Source: Psettodes erumei
Taxonomy: Eukaryota; Chordata; Actinopteri; Pleuronectiformes; Psettodidae
NCBI GenBank assembly: GCA_016785225.1
Contig: JAFBJZ010000856.1
Span: forward strand, 919,501-983,500
DNA: 64,000 nt
Direction: 5' to 3'
Below the pieces are notes generated by a model, which did not search any database, had not been told where the DNA came from, and was given only the letters and a program-made list of their open reading frames with translations. Each line of letters starts with the position of its first letter. Position 1 is the first letter of the stretch. Below, in pieces: positions 1 through 11,231 of the stretch. The position numbers were made by a program, and so were the translations under genes.

Positions 1-497
1 ACAGCGCGATTTACCCAAAAAACTGAACTCTGCTTGTCTTGCACTGTACGTGGATGTTGTTGTTGACTGATGTTTTGCTGGGGTTTTTTTGTTTTTTGGT
101 TTTCACGCTCTATCTGGGGTAATAAACCAACACGGTCCAGACCGCTGCGAGGCTTTGGTGTGTCTCTGCAGCCGAAGTATTCCCCCGGGTGAGCAGTGCT
201 CCTCTCAAGTTCTCAAAGACAAAGCTCTATTGTCTTCTCCGTCAGGGGATGGAACCATTTCATCCCTGCGTGCGTCAGTACCCATTTTTTTTTCCTCCGG
301 TCTTGTTCTCAGTCTCCTAGTCTTGCCTGTTTACGTAACTCTGTTGATCATACTTTGGGAATTTGCTTGTCTCGGCTGTTTGCTGGAAAATAAGCTTACA
401 TCTGTCTTCTGGCAATTCAGTTGGTATCAATGCAGCGGCATGATGGACACACCCAGAGCTTATGTGGTCATTAGGCTCAAATGAGTTGGATGACCTA

Positions 498-500
<3 letters not shown>

Positions 501-538
<38 letters not shown>
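501..538. repeat. (GT)19 microsatellite
   Basis: An uninterrupted run of 19 GT units, read directly. It is a simple dinucleotide repeat of the kind common in fish intergenic DNA and is likely length-polymorphic. Confidence 0.97.
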
Positions 539-541
<3 letters not shown>

Positions 542-1070
542 TATTTAAACTTTAAAATTCTGTTCTGCCGAGCCATTTGTATTAAACTTTATATGTATAT
601 ATATTAAAATTTATATGTGTGTATATATATATATATGCTTGTGTGAAAGACTGGAAAATAATTCCTGAATATCTGCAATCAGACTAAGTGTCAAAGTTCA
701 ACATTTAAAGGAAAATATTTGCATATAATAAATCTGGGTGTCAAGTTTAGATTACTCTCTGCTGCCCGAGAACTTTTTTTTTCTCAAAACAAAAATGTTG
801 CGGACTGCGCATACCATCTGCCCAACAGCAGGAAAACCACTCTGAGGTTTACGTTACAGTCTTTCCCTAAACTATTCAGTGACATGTAGGTCCTCTCAGA
901 AGTGGGTCAGCCATATGCAGCTGAAACAGTATAGCTCATTTCCTACTGGAAATTGTTATAACAGACCCCCTGAGGATTCCTAGTTTTTCAGATTATTGCA
1001 ACAAACAAGCTGTATTTTTACTTCTCCCTAAAATAAAATAATTGGTAAAACTGTGTCAGGTTTTCTTGAA

Positions 1071-1076
1071 TTTATT
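1071..1076 (-). other. Candidate poly(A) signal of the CCN1-like gene
   Basis: The minus strand reads AATAAA here, about 550 nt past the stop codon. The intervening 3' UTR carries five ATTTA pentamers on the minus strand (1241-1245, 1286-1290, 1396-1400, 1536-1540, 1617-1621), which is typical of unstable immediate-early mRNAs. Which signal is used cannot be told from sequence alone. Confidence 0.5.
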
Positions 1077-1629
1077 GGTGAAACAACTGAATCGTAAAAT
1101 TGACAATCTGTCAGTTAATTGACCAACTCTCATATAGCACAGTATGTGTCCAGCCTTCAGCCACACACCAACATTTTATATAGACAAGCGAGTTTAGAGA
1201 GCAGATGTCAAACCAATATTACTGTACAGTATTCCATGATTAAATATGAGAAAACACTTAGCAAAGTATGAACCATAAAGTCTTATAAATAAAATGAAAC
1301 ATGGCGACATAATGTGTTATGACTTATTAAGTAGCTGCCATAGTTCATACGTCATTTCCATGCTAACAAGTGGTATGTCTTTGTCAGGAGAAGCTTAAAT
1401 ATGTAGGTCAACGAAACAAAAAGTGTTTTTTGGTTTAACTAGAAAAATAATAGTTTTGTAAAACATCAGCTTCACAAAGAAGCAAACCGAAAGGCTCCAG
1501 TCTTATGAAGCAAAATCATGAACCGTGTAGTTCACTAAATTCTTCCTGATGGGTGTCGCAACCTCACAGTGCAATTTCTTTCTGTCAGTCAACACTTTAT
1601 GCATCCTATTTCCACATAAATTGAGGGGT

Positions 1630-3318
1630 CTACATTTTCAGTTTGTGTGTATCATTCAAAAGTCCCTCGAGGGCAGCTCTCTTCTCGTTGCCGCCGGAGC
1701 AATCCAGGTGACACTTGCAGGACTCAATGATCATCACCATCCTGCTGAGGATTTCTCCATTGTTGCATCTGAAGCGCACGGGTATCGTCTGGGTCCGATG
1801 AGGCCTGCAGCATTGCCCGTTTGAGCAAGAGCCACAATATCTGGGCCGGAACTTTTTGAGGCTACGGCAGCCTGAGTAGGACAGTTTCAGTGGACGGCTG
1901 GCCTTTTCTATGTGGTTGCATCTGTGATCTTTCTGTTGGATAAAAACAAAGCCCCCGAAAGCAAGTGTTAAATGTAACCAGGGGTCTCAAAAGTAGAAGG
2001 GAGAAAGTTATACTTCACAAAGGATGCTAACTGTGCAGATCAACATGTAATGAAATATTTAGACTGCATCTTCGATCATCTTTCTACAAATCTGGATAAA
2101 AGGTTTGGAGTGCATACCTTCAAACTGAAGAAGGTTGTTGGGTTGCATGGGCGGACTTCGCAGACCCGAGTCTCTTTCATCAGTTTGCACTGGCTATTGC
2201 TGTTGGTCACTCTCGAGGACACTCCAGTGCCACAGGACTTGGAGCAGGGTGACCAGGCTGTGGTCTGAGACACACACCTGACTCCTCTGACAACCATGTG
2301 GCCCACAGGTTGAGGCCTGAAAGCTGATCAGAGGAGAAACAATCTTTCTAAAAACTTTATATGACACACCTGAAAAATCAAGACATCTCATGCACATGTA
2401 ATGAAATTTGAAAACTGTATGTACATTTCTTTAAATATGGCTTATATTTGTCACCAGAAAGGACACTGTGTAAAGCCAGCTCACCAGCTAAAGACTGTAA
2501 TTCTCCTCTCCACACAGGAGCCAGCTCAATCTTGTTGGTGAGGTGGTCTTCAGATGCTCTGTCTTTGCTGTCCTTTTTCCTGTGTTTCTTCATTTCAGCA
2601 CTCTCTGGCTGCTCCTCCTCGGGGCAGATGAGTTGCTCACAGCACCGACCCGGCACCTTGACCCGCCTGGGTTTGGCACAGCCCAGTCTGGGCAGCGAGA
2701 GCTCGTGTGGGCACAGAGAGACACATCCGACTGCACCGTCCATGCAAGTGCACTGGTGTTTGCAGTTTGGATGGAAGGTTTCCCCATTCTGGTAAATCCT
2801 ATTGCTGTACTCACAAGTTCTTCCATCTGATTTTGCTGTTTTACACACACAGGGGAAGGTGTGAGGTTTGAAATGTGAAGTGTAAAGTGGGAAAAGTGAG
2901 TTTGATAACAAAAAAAGCAGATAAGAAGAGAACAGATGTCATTGTACCTCGACAGATGCCTTTAGCAGAACCAAATCCACCTCCAAAGTTGCACTCCAGC
3001 CCCTTTGTGTGGTCACATGGCTGTGTCCGGCTGCAGTCTTCGAAGAGCTGCCGAGCACAAACTTTACAGCATCCACAACTGTCCAGCATGAGACTGACTC
3101 CTGGCGCACATGTGGGGACTTCAGGAGGACACCGACAGTCCCTTGGGCACGAGGCTGCTGACACCTGAGTTAAGACACAAAATCGAACACTTCTAATCAG
3201 AAGTTTGCCTCCAGAAGTGATTATGTTATAACAGCTAAACAAGCAACTTATGAATGAAGAAAGATTATGTCCTCACCAGTGTAACGCAGAGGATCAGAAC
3301 AACAAAGACTTTCCACAT
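1630..3318 (-). CDS. ccn1l: CCN1/CYR61-like matricellular protein, five exons
   Basis: This is a secreted matricellular protein of the CCN family, whose members bind integrins and heparan sulfate and modulate growth-factor signalling. Exons on the minus strand are 3318-3277, 3164-2948, 2835-2485, 2323-2118 and 1932-1630, giving 372 aa (human CCN1 has 381). Each exon encodes one module, as is usual for the family: a signal peptide starting MWKVFVVLILCVTL; an IGFBP module with CGCCKVCARQL; a VWC module with IYQNGETFHPNCKHQCTC; a TSP1 module with SPCSKSCGTGVSSRVTN; and a C-terminal cystine knot with ten Cys, including YCGSCSNGQCC. The CDHTKGLECNFG and PCEY-type motifs fit CCN1 better than CCN2. 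The VWC-TSP1 linker differs from classic CCN1 and is rich in Glu and Lys, so this is probably a fish CCN1 paralogue (ccn1l1 or ccn1l2); the exact orthology is unsure. Introns are short and all GT-AG. Confidence 0.93.
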
Positions 3319-3424
3319 CTTCAGAGGTTGAAGCTATCTCTCCTGAGAGAATAATCTTAGAGTACCAGACCTGGCAGTGTGAGCTGAGGAGCGCTTGCTC
3401 TCTCTCTTTTGGAGTCCCCATCTC

Positions 3425-3432
3425 CTTTTATA
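3425..3432 (-). promoter_or_regulatory. TATA box of the CCN1-like gene
   Basis: The minus strand reads TATAAAAG 107 nt upstream of the start codon, which predicts a 5' UTR of about 75-80 nt. A TEAD-type GGAATG hexamer lies just upstream at 3464-3469. CCN1 genes are known YAP/TEAD targets, but a single hexamer is weak evidence. Confidence 0.75.
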
Positions 3433-6400
3433 CATGCTGAAGAGGTGTCCCGAAACTATGATAGGAATGCTTCTCCACGCGTCCTCCCATAAGCCCAAAA
3501 GAGGGCCCCCCCTTCCCCATCCTCCGCTCCTCTCACTCACTGAGCCAAGAACCACCCTGTCTAACTTCCATTCTGCCAGGGTTTTCGCTCCAATTTAACC
3601 ATGTCATTTTCATTTCCATCGCTGTTTTATAATCGTTAAGCGGAACCAGAAATAACTCCTCTTTCAGTGAAGCACACTGGTTTCTGAAAAGAATGTTTTT
3701 CTGTGACAAAATATTACATATGAAAAAAGTGGGTAGTGTCTTAATTTAAATTGTATACATATCAAGCAATGCATTTAATTCTTTGCAGCCAGACATATTA
3801 TGCATTATTTTTGTTGCAATTTTTGATAAATATTTATTCAATATTGCTTCTAATTCATCTCAGTAGTTTCAAAACTCCTGCCTGTATATGTATCTTAGCT
3901 TCATATAATAAACCTGAAACACATCTCATTCATGTCTGAAGGAATGAAAGAAAGATTACTGGTGGCATGCAATAATATATGGTTATGTAAAGACCAAAAA
4001 AAGGGGGGAAAAAAGAATCATGAAGCACATTTTTTCCTGATACCTGAAATATTTCATCATTGGCCCTGTGCATGTGAGAGCAGCCCCACAAGGGATTCAA
4101 CATCGGGGCACCACAAGTTCTGACATAAATATTGAAGAGAAGCTACATATTTTTATGACCAACTGAACATCCATTTCAGACAAAGCCATGTTTAGACTGC
4201 TGCCTGTTGTCTGTGATCTGTGTTTGCATTTTCTAACCTTGCTACCATTAAAATTCACAGATGAAATTCTCTGCAGCCACCTACAAGGGTGAGGATGGAT
4301 TAGAGTCTGTTTGACTTCAATATTTCAAAAAGGAGGCAAGAGCCTTTTGGAATGTTTGAACCTCAGGAATCCTTTGTTCGGTCTGAATGAGAGTTGTCCA
4401 GAATGAGAAACACTCACACACACATAAAACAAGAAAGAAAAAAGAAAACCTGAGCAATGCCTGCAGCAACATTCCTCTCAGGATGAACATTACAGGGTTT
4501 CTTTGAAAGAGCTGCCAGGATAAAAAGCATCCTCTTTTATCCACATCAAAGAACAATGAAAATTATCAAGGCAAAACGAAAAAATGCCTCTCCTTTCATT
4601 ATAACCTGTGAGAACAAGAGGCTGAGAAGGGCAGACTGGCACATCCTCCCTCTTATCTAACTGAGGTTACAAGAGCCAGTTTGAGTCAGTGCCAGCTCAG
4701 GCAGATGAAGAACGAACAAGCGTGAGCTCGGTGCGCTCACCGATGCCTGCAAATCGCTGACTGTTGTGGTTTGGAGTGGAAACTTTTCCCTCCAAAGCTG
4801 TAATATAAAGAATTTGCAGAACCATGTTAGGTAAGAGGAACATTGCATATATAACGGCAGCTGGAGGGCTTGGAAAGGATTTCAGTTGCACATTAAACTG
4901 ACCTCTTTGACGCTCAACATTCTGCTCCTGAAAACACGGGTGTCCCACACCACAGCATGTATCTTGAATTATATCAATCTTAATATTACTGTAGGCATAA
5001 AAGTTTTCAATGATTTTCTTTAGAATGGCAGATGTTTGCCAAATCAGGGAGCAACACCACACTGTGCGGTGGCTCCGGGGCCAGACTCCTCCTGTATTTC
5101 ACTTCCTGAACACCCATTGCTGTCTCTCTAGGCTGTCTGCTGTTTCACCAGCTGCCACCACTTTATACTTGGTAGTTGACCAGTCTGCTCTTGGTTGTTC
5201 CACACAAAAGCTTTCAATGTAACTCTTCTTGTGATGTACCTGGACACATCACCAGTGAGGTCACTGGGTGTTTTATGTCATTCAACCATCAGAAAAGCAC
5301 AACTCTTTGAAAGAAAGCAAATATAAACAGTGCATTTAATAAAACAGCTCCTCAGACAGCCATAGGAAATACACATGTTGCAGTTTAAATGAAAGGTCAC
5401 ATTTGAGGCATTTTAATTTTTCAGTCCATGTTGTCATCCATTGCAGTTATAAAGGTGTATTGATCTGTTTTATAAGAGATGTCATGTAACATGTGATTAC
5501 CTATCCTGGATATTATCTCATGAGGGAGACAAGGTTCTTATCCTTGTTGTCTACTTGACACCATGCAGTGTCTGACTGGAATTAAATTAGTCCATAGATT
5601 TGGCTGATTACATGTCCCTTGACCTTGAGGATGACCCTTTAACAGAAGGTGGAGAGCAGTCTGATTGAAAGGTGGGTGGGCAAATAGATGATGGTAAGCT
5701 GGAGAAAAGAAGAAAAGTATAAAAAGTCTATTTGTGATAATTTACACATTCATGCTGAAATACAAGTGCAAAAAGAGAGAAACATATACAAGATATGGGA
5801 TTGATTCAAATTATCTGTGTCTCATAAAGATTGGCTACAAAGAATGGAAAGGCACAAGAACTTTACCAGTGGTACTCTGTGTAAAACCGCAGCGAGTGTG
5901 AGACAAGCTTGTTCTGGCTGCTATGTGAGAGTGGGTCATATGCGCTGCCACAGACTGGTCTGTGGGGGCTGCTGAGATATGATTGGAAATCCAGTTCATT
6001 ACATCATTTCTATAAATGACCCCCTTTCTTTGACTTTGGTTCCCTGCAGAGGCAGTACACCAGGTCTGTCTGTGTATCTGACAGCTAATCCAACATTTTT
6101 TCCAGGCTACTGCTCTCGACTGTTGGACATGAATGATGTGAATCACCATGAAGCTTTTATGGGGCACGTATTGTCTGTTTCTGTGAAGTGCTTTGTAGCC
6201 ATTTAAGAATTGTTTTTGTGTGTGAGTGTGTGAGTGTGTAGAGGCTGATCCACATACAGTTTGACCTTATAACACCTGACATTTAAAGGGCATCATTCTG
6301 TTGCGCTTCTCCCCCAGAAATTGCTGGGATGCAATGGCAGTCGCACAGATATCGGCGTCTGTATTTCCCCTCTTTTTCAAATCATTATCATTACACAGAG

Positions 6401-6489
6401 AAACCTCTAAAGGAGCAACAGACGGCCTTGTGTCTGATTTGAAGTTAGCATTTCTTTCTGCTTTGGGATGGTGTTTTCCAGTTGCACGG

Positions 6490-6539
6490 TACATTGCAGA
6501 GCGTGACACGACTACACGATTACATTGCAGAGCGTGACA
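6490..6539. repeat. Two-copy tandem duplication, 31-bp period
   Basis: The 19-mer TACATTGCAGAGCGTGACA occurs at 6490-6508 and again at 6521-6539 with no mismatch. It is most likely a local slippage duplication; no gene overlaps it. Confidence 0.85.
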
Positions 6540-7009
6540 AAACAAGCCTGACAACAATCTCCTTAGGGAGCACCCGTCCTCAAACTGTCCATGGCATATC
6601 ATGATTAGAGGGAAGTGGAAAAACTCAACTGCATGTGTTTTGCCATTCTGCAATTTAATTCAAGTTTACTGGAGTGCTATTTAGTTCTTCTAATGCACTA
6701 CAGAACACTACGCACATAGAGAGTCCTCGTGTTCTCTACACTTTTCCTGCCAAACAGTTCACAGTTACTGCAAACTGTACAACTGCTGCTATCTTTGTAG
6801 TAATTAATGCCATCTCATGTTGATGTAGATTGATGAACATAGTAGTATACAATACAAATCCATAATGTGCTATAACTGGTTACGTGAACTTCAAGACCAC
6901 ATTTGAGCTAATCTGATGTGTTCATTGACCGATTACAATGTACATATAGAATTTGAAATAGCAGTAGCTTATGCTTTAAAAATACACAAAACTGGATAAG
7001 GACAGGATA

Positions 7010-7460
7010 TAAACAGAGGTGGAAGTACATTTACTCAAAGTCAAATTTTGACGTACTTGTAGTTACAGGTGAACTTGAATTAACCCTTTGAAGTCATTTT
7101 GACAAACACTGAACATTATTACCTTCATGAAGACCATATTTACTGATGAGATGTTGCATTAGTTTACATAACTTTTAATTGGGTGTACCTACAGTCTATG
7201 GTGTATATTAAGAAAGCTGATCCCTGTGGTATAGACAATAAGTAAATAATATAATATGTCATATTAAATATGTATATCAAATCTACAGTGTATAACCAAA
7301 TGCATGCTTTAGTTTTGAAACCCACATTGGTGGAAGATGTATTCAAGCCTTTGATGAAGTAAAAGTACTAATACAGCAAAATACAAATTCATTAGTCCTG
7401 GATTCAAAAGTACTTCGGTAAAAGTACATAAGTGTTGTAATTCAAGTATGAAAATTGAAA
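7010..7460. mobile_element. Degenerate hAT-like MITE ('AAGTAAAAGTAC' fish repeat)
   Basis: The tract opens with AGGTGGAAGTACATTTACTC and ends with repeated AAGTAAAAGTAC, AAAAGTACTT and AAAGTACATAAGT motifs. This wording is characteristic of a very abundant fish dispersed element that I recall as hAT-type. The copy is diverged and its boundaries are approximate. No transposase reading frame is seen. Class assignment is from memory. Confidence 0.5.
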
Positions 7461-8264
7461 GAACTTGGTCCCTGTAAATGATAAATTATCATAAGCCTTT
7501 ATGATAAAACGACACTATTATATCATTAATACTGCATGAAGGCTTATATGGCACACAGATGAGTCCAGTCTTTTTTATTGCTTTCTTTCCCCCTGATTTT
7601 ATCCTCAAATTGAGATTTTAATGAAACAACCTGATAAAATTGGGATTGGGGGGAACTGCAAACATCTCAAAACATGAATGGGGACTTTGGAGCACCTATA
7701 AGGAGTTTCACAGGTTATGAACCTTCATGTCGGTTTGCAATGAGAAGTAACTAATGCTAATGCTGCAGAGTCGTGGCGTCAAGTGGAGGAAGCAGAAGTT
7801 GGAGAACTTGGAGCGCGGCCCAGCAGCGCCACCCAGCGGCCCAGCACTTCACCTGTGCCAGAAAACACCGGGTAACGCTCGGAAATCCAGAAACGCGGGT
7901 TCGAGGCGACGAAAAGTTCGCCAGCAGCAGCCTTCCGCGTGTGCCGTGGCAGAAATAGCTTCAGATGGTCGACACGAGTTAACTGGGCGAGGAGCTGACG
8001 GTCTGCACTTCTCCTCTCGCGTCGACGTAAAACCTTGACGACAATCAGGAAGTCTGGGGATTCCACCCCCCTTCGGTGATCGAAACGCAAAAGTTGAATG
8101 GACGGCAGAAACGCCGCTGTTTATCGACCAAAAAAAGTAGTGGGCGAATCGGTTATCGCTTACAACTGACTTATCGGCGTCGTTTATTTCGTTATTACTT
8201 CCATACTTAGCTATTCTGGTCGCGTCGCAACACCTGGGGATTTTCACTTTGCGGGTTGAGAGGG

Positions 8265-9601
8265 ATGGATGTTCCTCACCTCACCGAAGATGAAATGGCA
8301 GAGATTAAAAAAGACGTGAGTACGCCGGCTCAGCCGCCACCTGGCTTTTACAAATGAATGAGCTGTCAGGGCAAGGTGACGTGTGTGGGGAAATGCAGAC
8401 AGATTAGCGCCGATAGCCTTATATTTGAGTCTGTACCTTGTTTGGCGATCAAGGCCTGTTCGAGGAGGAAATAACCCACCACACCCTCTATCTGTGCCAC
8501 ATCAACACCCAGTTCCTCAGACAAATCTGACAACAACTCAAAGACTGGAGGTTGTGTGTACTCGATTTGTAAACACAGACAGGATTGGGTCAGTCTGCAT
8601 TATATAGGGATACAGCACTGTGTATGAAAGAAGAGGCCAGGTTCTACAAATGGTTTCAGACCACATGCTGTGGACTTTTGTCACCATCACCAACTATAGT
8701 GTTTGGTTTTGGTTTACTGTCCATGTATAAAGAGCTCCCCTTTCTGTGAAGGGCCTTGACAGCTCACTTTGTCCCCCTTTTGCCTCTCCTACATGGATTT
8801 CCAGGTGCTGACCAGACTGCGGCACTACCTCTGCGACAAGATCAGGGCCGAGCGCCACCTCAACTACCTGCGCTCGCGCAGGATCCTGACGCGGGACGAC
8901 TCTGAGGAGATCAGCTGCAGGACCACGCAGACCAAGAGGACGGCGATGATGTTGGACATCTTGGCCGAAAACCCGCGGGGCCTGGACGCCTTGATTGACT
9001 CCATTAGGGAGATGCGCTCGCAAAACTTCATCGTCACCAAGATCACCGATGAGGTGCAGAAGGCCAAAAACGAGAAGATCGAGTCCCTCAAAGGTTAATG
9101 GGCCGAATCGTATTGAAATCTGATGTGTAGTATAAATCTATTCTGTGTTCTTGGTGCTTTATTTGAAATTTCCCTGACACTTTTCCTCTCTTCTTCTCTC
9201 ACTCCACAGCAGGGGCATCCAGTTCCTCATCTGACAGCAACCTCAGCACTCCAAGCACAACCAACGACCTCCCCACCACGTTTTCCACCCTGCTCTTCCA
9301 CCCAGACGGAGAGCGTAGCCCCTCCACCTCGGACGTCGCGGGCTCCCTCAATCAGCCGTCGTTACAGAGAGGTGGAGACTTGCCCTCCGTGGCAGACGCT
9401 AGCATCGCCGTGGCTTCGTCCTCCAGCCTCCCGAGGCCCGGAGACCCGGGAGCTCCTCCGCTGCCGGATGACGTGATGGTGGAATCCCCCTCCGACATCG
9501 ACGCAGCATCGTCGGGGTGCACCAGCAGTGGCGGGGATCCCAACTTCCAGCCCCTCCGGTCCCGCTCGCTCACGCCGGCGTCACAAAGTGGCATCTTTTA
9601 A
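8265..9601 (+). CDS. bcl10: BCL10 immune signalling adaptor, three exons
   Basis: BCL10 is the CARD adaptor of the CARMA-BCL10-MALT1 filament that activates NF-kB downstream of immune receptors. Exons are 8265-8315, 8805-9093 and 9210-9601, giving 243 aa (human 233). Exon 1 encodes MDVPHLTEDEMAEIKKD. Exon 2 carries the CARD, about residues 18-105, with EEISCRT and QNFIVTKITDEV close to the human sequence. Exon 3 is a Ser/Thr/Pro-rich tail ending with the conserved SLPRPGDPGAPPLP and PLRSRS elements. The three-exon plan matches mammalian BCL10. The start is the first ATG and directly precedes the conserved LTE(E/D)-type N terminus. The exon 3 acceptor is CAGCAG, so isoforms differing by one residue are expected. 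It lies upstream of mcoln3, as in other vertebrates. Confidence 0.96.
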
Positions 9602-11231
9602 CTTCAGTTCTCATGCCGTCAAGGGGACAAACACTCTCCCTGTGTCTTCTTTGGTGTTGCTCTTGTGTTTGATTCGGTAGTTTGTGAGATATTTGCTGCA
9701 CGTTGAATATACTTAAACGTTAGAACTATACCAGTCAGCTTCTCGGAGAGGAAATAGAGGCATTTTGTCTCTGGGGCAGGGGTAATGTTTTCACACTGGT
9801 GCCAATTTGTTACTTTAATTTAAAAATAATACCATAACATATAACATAGTTGCCCTTTTTTATGGAACAAAAGAAGCCCAATGTTAAATGTTTAAACAGA
9901 AGCAGCGGTGCAAGAACTGTGCTTGAATAAGATACAGTTTCATTTGGCAAAATAATTATTTACTAAGTTTAGGACAGTCCACAGAATGTAGCTTTAACCC
10001 AACATGTCATGAGCTAAGAAAGCCTGACTCTCTATTTCTTCTTTTCACATGGGTCCCTGATAAAACTGTGTAGTGTGAAGACAAGGCAGCTGCAATTTAA
10101 GTGCAGAGAAAAAAAGCCCAAAACATGTTACATACACTGGAATGATGATGTCAGCATACAGTATAATGTATGTGTGTAATGAGCCTGTCTGATCTTTTAA
10201 GACCATTGTTTAGTTTCAAATGGCATTTCCCACTTTGATTCAAGAAGTCGCTTTACATTTGTTCAGCACTACAGATGTCTTGAATCACAAAGCAAATACT
10301 GTGAAATATGAATCGTGTCCTGCTTTGTACAATAATCTATTGCATACTAAAGGTTTGCTATGAATCCAACTTATGTTGTTTTTTTGTTGGTGACTTTGTG
10401 GTGGTTTAGCAAAGAAATTGCCATAGTTAATCTTTGCTGGTTTTGTGCAAGGGCGCATGATCAAGATTACATTAGGAAGTCCTGCAACAGTAGTCAAATC
10501 TGTAAAATTAACAGCTTTTCTATCTTTCAGTACAACATAAATTGAAATTCAGAACTGAATCCTTGCCAGACTGCAGAAGCCCATGCACTGTACAGTACTG
10601 GCTTCTGGATTTGCTGAGATGCTGAGAGTGATATGTTTGTTTTGGAAAAACTGGAAAAACTCAAAGTGACGCAGAGGAATGACAGTCATTGTGGGGAAGG
10701 CTGGTGTTGTGACTGCACCGCCTGGTCGTCACAGACAGCAGCGTGTGAGGACTAAGACCAGCTGCTCTGTGGCTCTCTGGCACACTGCGCCTCTTAACAG
10801 GTAATTCAGTTATCATTACTATTACATGTACATCTTGACTTTTTGACCTTTTGTTGCTGTGATTTTTTTGATTTTTCTTTTTTATGTTATTTGTTACATA
10901 AGTGGTTGAAGTCAAAGTACTTTGGCTGTTGCCCTTCTGCTACAATAAGATGTGGCTGTGCTGCAAAGGGATAATTGACACTGAGAAAAACACACCTTTG
11001 TGGTTTTCCAGTGCCTTTATTTTAATGCAATTAGTGTGCACTCCAGAATGGTATAGTGAAGAAAGGGGAAGAGACTGACGGCAGCGAACGCTCATGCAGG
11101 AGAACCAGTTCGATAAACATCAGAATGACTGGAATGAGTAACCCCTTATCTTATCCCCAACACATTTCTGATGTGTGTTGAACAAAAACAAGCAAAAAAA
11201 TAGTTATATTCTGTCTTTGCGCTTCAGCAAA
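9602..11231. other. bcl10 3' UTR and spacer before mcoln3
   Basis: This is AT-rich non-coding DNA. The left part should be bcl10 3' UTR. Near 11226 an acceptor-like CTTCAG precedes the mcoln3 start codon by a few bases, so a non-coding first exon of mcoln3 probably lies somewhere in this spacer; I could not place it. Open frames here show no recognisable product. Confidence 0.5.

Larger units (their letters stand above)
1..1629. other. 3' flank of the CCN1-like gene, no other gene seen
   Basis: This stretch holds a (GT)19 microsatellite at 501-538, an AT-rich tract at 580-640, and the probable 3' UTR of the minus-strand CCN1-like gene (about 1071-1629). The short open frames near 89-484 show no recognisable domain, lack splice support and look like chance. 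I see no RNA gene here. Confidence 0.6.
3433..8264. other. Intergenic spacer between the CCN1-like gene and bcl10
   Basis: This is the divergent intergenic region between ccn1l (-) and bcl10 (+). It holds the ccn1l promoter at its left end, a 31-bp-period tandem duplication near 6490, a hAT-like dispersed element at about 7.0-7.46 kb, and a GC-richer stretch from about 7.77 to 8.26 kb that is probably the bcl10 promoter and 5' UTR. The remaining open frames are short and show no recognisable protein. Confidence 0.55.

Noticed and set aside
89..484. 131-codon open frame at the left edge
   Set aside because: No domain, no homology that I recognise, no splice partners, and composition like surrounding non-coding DNA.
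2448..2830. Plus-strand open frames of 95-115 codons across the CCN1-like gene
   Set aside because: They are antisense shadows of the VWC exon, whose Cys pattern on the minus strand is unmistakable.
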